NCBI RefSeq assembly: GCF_000170855.1
Contig: NZ_ABCQ01000022.1
Location: forward strand, 1 to 64,000
Source of the DNA: Moritella sp. PE36
Lineage (GTDB): Bacteria > Pseudomonadota > Gammaproteobacteria > Enterobacterales > Moritellaceae
DNA length: 64,000 nucleotides
Direction of reading: 5' to 3'
Made by a program: the position numbers and the translations under genes. This document shows, one piece after another, positions 57,460-64,000 of this stretch; within the stretch, counting starts at the first letter, position 1, and the number at the start of each line of letters is the position of its first letter. The notes beneath the pieces were generated by a model. That model saw only the letters and a list, made by a program, of their open reading frames with translations, ran no database searches and was not told where the DNA came from.

Positions 57460-58233
57460 TTACTGGAGTGATGAAGTGAAGTCATACTTCTGAATACCAT
57501 GTTTTTGCATAATTGTTTTAACCCTACCTTGTTCAGTAAGCATTTGCAGGCCTTTATTAAAATCATTCAATTTTTGTTGGAAACGGTCAGCTTTTCTTGA
57601 AAAGATTATATGCTGATTGGCGATTTCAATGGCTGGGGGGATCCACTCTATTTTTTCCATGAAATCAGGATATTCATTCTCAAGAATGTATTGGGCGACG
57701 CCCCGGTCAATATAGGCGAGGTCAATGCGTTGCATAATCAATCGACTCATATTCTGTTGATCGTTTTGCACTGCTTCTATTTTTAATTGCGCTTTTTCAA
57801 ATTCAGGTGCATTGGAATAACCTAAAATGACACCCACGGAATAGGGCTTTAAATCGCTGAGGGTTTTAAATGAAATATTGTCATTTTTGTGCTTAAAAAA
57901 TCCGATTTCATTCGGTGGCATAGGAGCAGAAAAAGCAAACCACTGCTCACGTTCCTTTCTATACCACGCGCTATAAAGTCCGTCATATTGACCTTGCCTT
58001 AACATTTTGAAACTGGCTGCCCAGGAGGGAATGTACTGTAATTTAACCTTATACCCCATCAATTTGTAGGCCTCGACAATAATTTCAGATATGGGGCCAC
58101 TATTAGCTAAAGAATTTCCGTAATAAGGGGGATAATCCCCGTATAATAAGTGAACCGTTTTCTCATCCGATTGTTCCGAACATCCTGACAATAAAACTAA
58201 TAATAAGGGAACTATCACCTCTTTTATTCTCAT
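57460..58233 (-). CDS. Periplasmic solute-binding lipoprotein (family 3 amino-acid type)
   Basis: 257 residues from the ATG at 58233, which has GGGG 8 nt upstream; 9 more residues would be added by an ATG at 58260. Lipobox LLSGC. The fold follows the bacterial family 3 solute-binding pattern (YKLMGYKVKLQYIPSW, GQYDGLYSAW, RIDLAYIDRGVA). No ABC permease genes are adjacent, so it may serve as a sensor-type or orphan binding protein. Ligand unknown. Confidence 0.87.
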   Translation of the reverse strand: MRIKEVIVPLLLVLLSGCSEQSDEKTVHLLYGDYPPYYGNSLANSGPISEIIVEAYKLMGYKVKLQYIPSWAASFKMLRQGQYDGLYSAWYRKEREQWFAFSAPMPPNEIGFFKHKNDNISFKTLSDLKPYSVGVILGYSNAPEFEKAQLKIEAVQNDQQNMSRLIMQRIDLAYIDRGVAQYILENEYPDFMEKIEWIPPAIEIANQHIIFSRKADRFQQKLNDFNKGLQMLTEQGRVKTIMQKHGIQKYDFTSSLQ

Positions 58234-58378
58234 CGCTATATCCCCTGAACAGGTATACATAAAGTGAAATTCTCATTCAGTCATGTATTCAAAACACCTA
58301 TTAAAGAGTATAGATGAAAATGCATTGTGGCCGACTAAAAATAGTCAAACCAAGACCGTTTTATGTAGGTAATCAACA

Positions 58379-58669
58379 TTAGACATAAGTCTGCCCTTCA
58401 GCGGTATTTTCATAAACAATTATCAGCGGCGGCTCCGTAACCCCCGCCTCCCGCATCGCCGCCTTTAATGCATCGGAAGCAAAAAATGCATTAGCATTGT
58501 CGACACTGTTCCACTCGAATGTAAGGCAAAGATCATTAGCTTCGTTGGGAATGTGCCCGAGGGTATAAGACAGTTCACCACCGGCTTTACGCTGAGCTAA
58601 AAAATCATCAAAAGCCTGTTTCCATAACCCGTAATTTTCAACTTTATGCCTAATAAATACCTTCGTCAT
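58379..58669 (-). CDS. Small ABM-fold (antibiotic-biosynthesis-monooxygenase-like) protein
   Basis: 96 residues, one dimeric alpha-beta barrel-like domain (start MTKVFIRHKVENYGLWKQAF, end VYENTAEGQTYV). No catalytic residue can be named. Members of this fold include small monooxygenases and many uncharacterised proteins. It lies alone between the binding protein and the LysR gene, about 110 bp from the latter. Confidence 0.7.
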   Translation of the reverse strand: MTKVFIRHKVENYGLWKQAFDDFLAQRKAGGELSYTLGHIPNEANDLCLTFEWNSVDNANAFFASDALKAAMREAGVTEPPLIIVYENTAEGQTYV

Positions 58670-58782
58670 AATAACTCTCCACTTAAATAACTCACCAATG
58701 ACAGCGTCATAAACTTAATACCGTCACTTAAAAATAGTTAACATTCATGCTTCAAGCAATATTAGAGGACTTATTCACGTAC

Positions 58783-59694
58783 TCAATACACGGTCTTGTT
58801 TTCCATCGATAACTTCTCAACCAAAAAATCAATAAATGCCCTTAGTGCAGGTCGTTGATATTTACTGCCATGATAAACAGCATAGACTTCAGCACTCGCC
58901 CCTTCATACGCAGATGCTTGCCACTGTGGCAGGCATTCCACCAGCTTGCCATCTCCAATATAATCCACCGTCATCCACTTTGACATTAACAACATACCAC
59001 CATCATGCAATGCCGCTTCTAATAACGGACTTCCGCCTTTAGAGCTTAAATTACCTTGCACTCCTACCTTTGTTATTTGCTTGTTTTTCTTAAAATACCA
59101 ATAGCAACGCTGACGACTATTTGCCAGCGTCAGGCAATTATGTTCACTTAGATCAGCTGGCGCCTTTGGCATGCCAAATTTAGCAAGATACTCGGGAGAT
59201 GCACACAAGATCGTGTGGTTAGTAAATAACATTCGCGCACGTAAATTAGAGTCACTTGGTCTGCCAATTCGAATGCCCAGATCAACATTTTCACCATTCA
59301 AATCGATGACTTGGTTATCTAATTCAATCTCAATTTTCACCTTAGGATAGCGTGCTAAAAATTCTGGTAACAAAGGGGAAATACATTGACGACCAAAACT
59401 CTCAAAAGCCGAAATTTTCAATACCCCTTCAGGCTCTTGGTTTACTTGCTGCATCGACGACACCAGATCATCCGCGTCAGCTAACAACTTCTCAGCCCGC
59501 TCACAAAACTGCTGACCATCTTCAGTTAATAATAACTGCCGGGTGCTGCGCTTAAATAAAGTCACCCCCAACTCACTTTCCAAACTATCAATGTTACGCG
59601 CCACAGAAGACGGAGCCATATTCAGTACACTTGCCGTTTTCGAAAAGCTCCCTAACTCAACAACCTTGATAAAGACACGAATTAAATTAAGCAT
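58783..59694 (-). CDS. LysR-family transcriptional regulator
   Basis: 303 residues. Helix-turn-helix FIKVVELGSFSKTASVLNMA followed by PSSVARNIDSLESELGVTLF, then an effector domain. Close to the CrgA/AaeR-type branch in pattern (VTLFKRSTRQLLLTEDGQ). It is divergent from the AhpD-like gene 167 bp away, which it likely regulates, and may also control the ABM-like gene downstream. Confidence 0.92.
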   Translation of the reverse strand: MLNLIRVFIKVVELGSFSKTASVLNMAPSSVARNIDSLESELGVTLFKRSTRQLLLTEDGQQFCERAEKLLADADDLVSSMQQVNQEPEGVLKISAFESFGRQCISPLLPEFLARYPKVKIEIELDNQVIDLNGENVDLGIRIGRPSDSNLRARMLFTNHTILCASPEYLAKFGMPKAPADLSEHNCLTLANSRQRCYWYFKKNKQITKVGVQGNLSSKGGSPLLEAALHDGGMLLMSKWMTVDYIGDGKLVECLPQWQASAYEGASAEVYAVYHGSKYQRPALRAFIDFLVEKLSMENKTVY

Positions 59695-59861
59695 GGCACG
59701 GGTTCCAATGTGGTTAGATAAGAATAGCTTTGCGTCAGGCGCAAAACTGTTTCACTTTTAACGTCTATTCTAGTCATAAATGAAACACCATACAATAACG
59801 CCATCATTAACCAACACCAACGATGAAGTTGTTGTTACAGTGCAACATGGAGATATAAAAG

Positions 59862-60296
59862 ATGACCAACAGAATCAATATAAATGAATTAGAACCAGCT
59901 GCTTATCAACCTATGTTTGGCCTAGAGTCTTATCTTAGTGATACAGATTTAGAGCCTAAGTTAAAAGAACTCATCAAGATCAAAGCATCGATCACTAACC
60001 AATGTGCGTACTGCGTGCAAATGCATACCGAGCAAGCACGTAAGCAAGGTGAAACAGAACAGCGCCTCTATGCATTATCAGTATGGCAAGAGTCGCCGTT
60101 ATTTACTGATACAGAACGTGCCGTACTTGCTTTAACAGAAGAAGTAACACTCATTTCTGCCACGGGAGTATCTGATGAAACCTATAGTCGTTGCCTTGCA
60201 TTACTCGGTGAGCACACATTAGCACAATGTATTATGCAGATTGTCACCATTAATATGTGGAACCGTATCGCGCTAGCAACCAAAATGCAGCACTAA
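59862..60296 (+). CDS. AhpD-like / carboxymuconolactone-decarboxylase-family protein
   Basis: 144 residues. The peroxidase-like motif is CAYCVQMHTEQARKQG, with the CxxC pair and the following His, as in AhpD-type thiol peroxidase partners. Reaction cannot be assigned more closely. Divergent from a LysR regulator. GGAG lies about 10 nt before the ATG. Confidence 0.87.
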   Translation: MTNRININELEPAAYQPMFGLESYLSDTDLEPKLKELIKIKASITNQCAYCVQMHTEQARKQGETEQRLYALSVWQESPLFTDTERAVLALTEEVTLISATGVSDETYSRCLALLGEHTLAQCIMQIVTINMWNRIALATKMQH

Positions 60297-60650
60297 TTCC
60301 CTTTCAATTTAAGTTATTCCGCCCTGCAATATGGATTAGATCTTAAATAAACAGATCTAATCCTTAGCCAAAACAATTCAAATATCAAATATCAACAGAT
60401 AAACAGATAAACAGATAAACAGATAAACATAGTCAAATCCTATCAAACATTAAGATTTAATCGATTATACCTATTCACACTAATTCGACATAATAGCTAC
60501 ATCAAGACGACACAGACACAACGTCTTCACCGAATACTTTGTTATAAAAAAACAAGTTATAGAACACATTTTAAAGCAACAGCTTTATATCAAACCACTT
60601 TATATCAAACACAGGTTAGCTTAATTAATAGCTACATTAAGGAATATATT
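60297..60650. other. Intergenic region with a short 8-bp repeat, upstream of the peroxiredoxin gene
   Basis: About 350 bp without a gene. It contains four perfect CAGATAAA units (60396-60427) and two TTATATCAAACCACT-like phrases near 60580-60610. It should hold the peroxiredoxin promoter; a consensus OxyR site is not obvious by eye. Confidence 0.45.
60396..60427. repeat. Four tandem CAGATAAA repeats
   Basis: CAGATAAA occurs four times head to tail. It is non-coding and could vary in copy number. Confidence 0.9.
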
Positions 60651-61229
60651 ATGACGACATTAGTATCGAAAGAAGGCCAAAGCGTTCCACAAGTTACATT
60701 CCCAATTCGCCAAGGTGATGCATGGGTTAACCGTACTACTGAAGAGTTATTTGCTAACAAAACGGTGATTGTATTCAGCCTGCCAGGCGCATTCACACCG
60801 ACTTGTTCATCAAGCCATTTACCACGTTACAACGAACTAGCTAGCGTATTCTCTGCACACGGCGTTGATGACATTCTATGTGTATCAGTTAACGATACAT
60901 TTGTAATGAACGCATGGAAAGATGACCAAGAAGCAGAGAACATTACCTTCATCCCAGACGGTAATGGTGAGTTCTCTGCAGGCATGGGCATGTTAGTAGA
61001 CAAGTCCGACATCGGTTTTGGCAAGCGTTCATGGCGTTACAGCATGCTGGTTAAAAACGGTGTGGTAGCAAAAATGTTCATCGAAGCTGACGAGCCAGGC
61101 GACCCGTTCAAAGTATCTGATGCTGACACTATGCTAGGTATGTGGCACCAGAATATAAAGTGCAAGAATCAATCACCGTATTTACCAAACCGGGCTGCCC
61201 GTTCTGCGCAAAAGCAAAACAAACCTTAA
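60651..61229 (+). CDS. Peroxiredoxin domain (Prx5-type), probably the N-terminal half of a frameshifted Prx-Grx fusion
   Basis: The Prx5 core is clear to about residue 160: [17 protein letters not shown] (peroxidatic Cys50), then [19 protein letters not shown] and the conserved DADTML end. After about 61139 the frame continues into GMWHQNIKC and an unrelated tail to 61229. In Prx5-Grx proteins of gammaproteobacteria this point continues as a linker into a glutaredoxin domain. That domain is present here in another frame (61142-61384). Loss of one T in GGTATGTGGCACC (61138-61150) would explain the break. AAGGAATAT precedes the ATG. Confidence 0.9.
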   Translation: MTTLVSKEGQSVPQVTFPIRQGDAWVNRTTEELFANKTVIVFSLPGAFTPTCSSSHLPRYNELASVFSAHGVDDILCVSVNDTFVMNAWKDDQEAENITFIPDGNGEFSAGMGMLVDKSDIGFGKRSWRYSMLVKNGVVAKMFIEADEPGDPFKVSDADTMLGMWHQNIKCKNQSPYLPNRAARSAQKQNKP

Positions 61230-61384
61230 TCGACCAGGGTTTAAACTACGAAGAAGTCGTACTCGGTAAAGACGCAACAACAGTAAGTCTACGTGCTGTA
61301 ACCGGTCAAAGCACAGTGCCACAAATCTTTATCGGTGGTAAACACATCGGTGGAAGTGAAGAGTTAGAGACGCACTTCGCTTAA
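61142..61384 (+). CDS. Glutaredoxin domain, probably the C-terminal half of the same gene
   Basis: 80 residues in the +2 frame relative to the peroxiredoxin, with a GTG that is no more than a residual start. Redox motif CPFC in [16 protein letters not shown], glutathione-binding TVPQIFIGG and the GG of HIGGSEEL are all intact. It has no ribosome site. Restoring one base near 61139 would fuse it to the peroxiredoxin at ~243 residues, the usual hybrid length. It may still be expressed by frameshifting or not at all. Confidence 0.82.
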   Translation: MAPEYKVQESITVFTKPGCPFCAKAKQTLIDQGLNYEEVVLGKDATTVSLRAVTGQSTVPQIFIGGKHIGGSEELETHFA

Positions 61385-61456
61385 TCATGCGGTTTAGTAT
61401 TACCGAAAATTACATTCACGAATAACCATACTCACATGCCATTATTCGTCAATATG

Positions 61457-61484
61457 AAGGAAGCAGAAATGCTTCCTTTGTTGT
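61457..61484 (+). terminator. Terminator after the Prx-Grx locus
   Basis: AAGGAAGC-AGAAAT-GCTTCCTT (61457-61478) followed by TGTTGTTTT. Confidence 0.75.
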
Positions 61485-61750
61485 TTTCCCTCACCAAATA
61501 ACGCTCTAAAAAACAACCAGCCACTAAATAAAATATAAAACCACTAAACAAAGCACGCAATAACTAGATGGTCAATAATCTTTAATTTCATTTATCAACC
61601 ACAGCTCACAGATATACAGTGAAAACAGCACTTATACAAAATTATAATCAAAACCTTACCTTATGTAACTAGACTTCATACCAATACAAACTTTCAATCA
61701 ACAATTCATGTGGATGAGAGTAATTACAGGATGTTACCGCGGAGACTGTT
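61485..61750. other. Chemoreceptor upstream region, no gene seen
   Basis: About 265 bp of AT-rich DNA; it should hold the promoter of the chemoreceptor gene. GGAG (61741-61744) precedes its ATG. Confidence 0.45.
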
Positions 61751-63898
61751 ATGTTTAAAAATATGAAGTTTACTACCAAATTATATTCAAGTTATGGACT
61801 TATTCTATCCTTAATGCTGGCCGTCACTCTGGTTGTACTATTCAGTGTTAAATCACTCGTCAGTAACTTTGGCTGGGTAGACCACACGCATAAAGTGTTG
61901 GCTAAAGCGTCAAGTATTGAAGCCGCAGCCGTTGATATGGAAACCGGTATGCGCGGTTATCTACTCGCAGGTAAAGCTGATTTCTTAACACCTTACAAAA
62001 ATGGTGAACAGACATTTAATACTTTAACCGGCAGTCTTTCTGAAACTGTGTCTGATAATCCGGCACAAGTGGCATTAATAAAAGACATTAAGAGCACTAT
62101 CTACGAATGGCAGAAGAATGTCACAGAGCCCGTCATCGCCTTAAGAACAGAAATCGGTAACGCCCAAAACATGGACGATATGGCCGATTTAATTGGTCAG
62201 GCACAAGGGAAAAAATATTTCGATAAATTTAGAGCTCAATTAGCGACCTTTATTGAACGCGAACGAAAATTAATGACAGAACGTAAAGAATATGCACAAA
62301 ACAGTAACAATATTGAAGAACTAAGAGAACTGAGTAATCGGGTTGAGCACACTTACCGAGTCATCGCGACTGCGCAGGCAATCATAGCAGCAGCGGTTGA
62401 TATGGAAACCGGTATGCGCGGCTTTCTACTTGCTGGGAAAGACGAGTTTTTAACCCCTTATATCAACGGTAAAGAACAGTTTTCTAGCTTAATTAGTCAA
62501 CTATCAAACACAGTATCCGACAATCCAGCGCAAGTAATGTTGCTAGGCTCAAGTAAAGCAACAATTGATAATTGGATAAGTGCCGTCGTTGAAAAACAAA
62601 TAGCCCTACGCCGTAGCATTGGTGATGCGAAAACCATGAATGATATGGCAGACCTTGTTGGTGAAGCTAAAGGTAAAGTGTATTTTGATAAATTCCGCGA
62701 ACAAATAAAAACCTTTAAGCAACGAGAAACAAGCTTAATGAATGCCAGAATGGTCGAGTTAGAAGAAACTGAATCTGCCGTTATTAACACCACTATTTTA
62801 GGCACAATACTCGCTATTATCTCTGGTATTGTCATTGCGGTCTGGCTAACCCGTCATATTATGAATTTACTTGGTGGTGAACCGGCATACATTGCTGAAA
62901 TAGCCAAGACAGTCGCGAAAGGTGACTTAAGCATAGAATTAAAAAGTGATGGTAATGACCGTGGTATTTTCGCTGAAATGAAAAACATGATCGCTAACCT
63001 GAAGGAGAAAGCGGAACTCGCACAAACAATCGCAGCTGGCGAGCTCGATAATAAAGTCATCTTAGCCTCAGATAAAGATTCGGTAGGCTTAGCATTACAA
63101 GAAATGACCACTAACTTAAATGAAGTATTAGGCCAAACCAAATTAACCAGTATTGAGATATCACAGGGCAGTTACCACGTCTCAGAAACCAGTGCTGCGT
63201 TATCTGAAGGAGCATCAGCTCAGGCTGTAAGTCTAGAGAACATCTCCGCATCATTAAACCAATTGAGTACTCAAATCGGCGAAAATGCACAAAGCGCAAA
63301 TCAAGCACAAGAATTAGCGACGCTTGCCCAAAGCTCGGCAGAACAGGGTATCCAAAAAATGGAAACAATGATTGCTGCAATGGCTGAAATATCGCTGGCC
63401 AGTGAAAGTATCGCAGATTTCATCAATACGATTGATGACATTGCCGATCAAACCAATTTGCTCGCCTTGAATGCCGCTATCGAAGCCGCTCGTGCTGGTG
63501 AGCAAGGCCGAGGTTTCGCCGTGGTCGCAGATGAAGTCCGCCAATTAGCCGCCAGAAGTACAACTGCTGCCGAAGAAACCTCAAAACTGATCGCAAGTTC
63601 TGTCGAGAAAACCAAAAATGGTAGCTTGATTGCCACCGAAACAGCTGAAAGTTTAAAAAGTATTTTTGAAAGTGTCAGTCAAACCAACGTACTTGTTGAG
63701 CAAATCGCACTAGCGAGTAACGAACAAGCAATCGGTGCAGAAGAAATTAACAAAGGCGTTAGCGAAGTCGACGGCGTTACCAAACAAAACAACAGTACAG
63801 CACAAGAAAGTGCAGCCGCAGCCGAACAACTATCCCAACAAGCTGAATTACTCAAATCCATGTTATCCCGCTTTAAACTCAATGAAACCTACGCATAA
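61751..63898 (+). CDS. Methyl-accepting chemotaxis protein with two tandem CHASE3 domains
   Basis: 715 residues. A membrane segment (12-34), two periplasmic CHASE3-like domains (about 45-175 and 200-335), a second membrane segment near 345-367, then HAMP and a signalling domain ending [16 protein letters not shown] occurs at residues 61 and 216, 155 apart, and each is followed by the same kind of helical segment (DNPAQV, KYFDKF / VYFDKF), showing a duplication. The signalling hairpin reads [20 protein letters not shown] and [20 protein letters not shown]. The ligand is unknown. It is the last complete gene in the window. Confidence 0.95.
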   Translation: MFKNMKFTTKLYSSYGLILSLMLAVTLVVLFSVKSLVSNFGWVDHTHKVLAKASSIEAAAVDMETGMRGYLLAGKADFLTPYKNGEQTFNTLTGSLSETVSDNPAQVALIKDIKSTIYEWQKNVTEPVIALRTEIGNAQNMDDMADLIGQAQGKKYFDKFRAQLATFIERERKLMTERKEYAQNSNNIEELRELSNRVEHTYRVIATAQAIIAAAVDMETGMRGFLLAGKDEFLTPYINGKEQFSSLISQLSNTVSDNPAQVMLLGSSKATIDNWISAVVEKQIALRRSIGDAKTMNDMADLVGEAKGKVYFDKFREQIKTFKQRETSLMNARMVELEETESAVINTTILGTILAIISGIVIAVWLTRHIMNLLGGEPAYIAEIAKTVAKGDLSIELKSDGNDRGIFAEMKNMIANLKEKAELAQTIAAGELDNKVILASDKDSVGLALQEMTTNLNEVLGQTKLTSIEISQGSYHVSETSAALSEGASAQAVSLENISASLNQLSTQIGENAQSANQAQELATLAQSSAEQGIQKMETMIAAMAEISLASESIADFINTIDDIADQTNLLALNAAIEAARAGEQGRGFAVVADEVRQLAARSTTAAEETSKLIASSVEKTKNGSLIATETAESLKSIFESVSQTNVLVEQIALASNEQAIGAEEINKGVSEVDGVTKQNNSTAQESAAAAEQLSQQAELLKSMLSRFKLNETYA

Positions 63899-63920
63899 TC
63901 CCTACAAAAACGGTTGAAAT

Positions 63921-63953
63921 GATGGCACTTGGTATATCCAAGTAGCCATCAAA
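63921..63953 (+). terminator. Hairpin after the chemoreceptor gene
   Basis: GATGGCACTTGG / CCAAGTAGCCATC (63921-63950, one bulge) with a TATAT loop. No strong T run follows, so it is a weak terminator at best. Confidence 0.5.
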
Positions 63954-64000
63954 ACCCCCTCTAAATTCAACCATAATAACCTTCAATTCAAACGACAACA

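Noticed and set aside
60396-60427. The CAGATAAA repeat as a regulator array
   Set aside because: It is short, imperfectly placed and matches no regulator site I know.

Overview
The window looks like the chromosome of a cold or marine gammaproteobacterium, most likely a Moritella/Psychromonas/Shewanella-type organism. This rests on gene content (LapA-type giant adhesin, TRAP transporter, gluconate genes, CopABI, a Prx5-Grx pair, a CHASE3 chemoreceptor), on AT-rich intergenic DNA, and on short inverted-repeat elements of a kind seen in such genomes. The species is inference; there is no rRNA or other marker gene here.

Layout. 1-3747 (-): N-terminal part of a giant repeat adhesin that runs off the left edge. 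4249-11354: a gluconate-type regulon made of a TRAP transporter (dctPQM), gntK, a LacI-family GntR regulator and gnd, with GntR-like palindromes upstream of dctP and gntK. 11418-16377: a lipoprotein cytochrome c, the azlCD exporter with a LysR regulator, and a secreted alkylsulfatase-like enzyme. 16889-18721: glmS.

18747-51006 is a complete Tn7-like transposon of 32,260 bp inserted in attTn7. It starts 25 bp after the glmS stop codon, has TGT/ACA ends, a 5-bp ATTTA target duplication on both sides, tandem TnsB-like sites at the glmS-proximal end and three spaced sites at the far end. It encodes TnsA, B, C, D and E at near-Tn7 lengths. The original glmS terminator now lies just beyond the far end. 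The cargo is a hybrid NRPS-PKS cluster: a minus-strand operon (GNAT, C-A-T-C-A-T NRPS, KS-AT-KR-ACP PKS, C-A-T-TE NRPS, methyltransferase, MFS exporter), a divergent pair (A-T and C-T proteins), and a 4'-phosphopantetheinyl transferase. Specificity codes read by hand are exact textbook matches for Asp, Asn and Gln, giving a predicted core of [starter]-Asp-Asn-hydroxylated C2 unit-Gln. The assembly line appears to sit inside a split IS982-family transposase gene, so it was probably gained as a unit after the transposon formed. Degraded IS3-family copies fill the far end.

51288-57434: a copper-resistance island (copA, copB, a cupredoxin, a small periplasmic protein, copR, copS) with CusR/CopR-type palindromes before copA and copR. 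57460-63898: a periplasmic solute-binding lipoprotein, a small monooxygenase-fold protein, a LysR regulator divergent from an AhpD-like protein, a peroxiredoxin and glutaredoxin that look like one fused gene broken by a 1-nt deletion, and a chemoreceptor with two CHASE3 domains.

All family calls come from reading motifs and the translated sequence; no database search was run.
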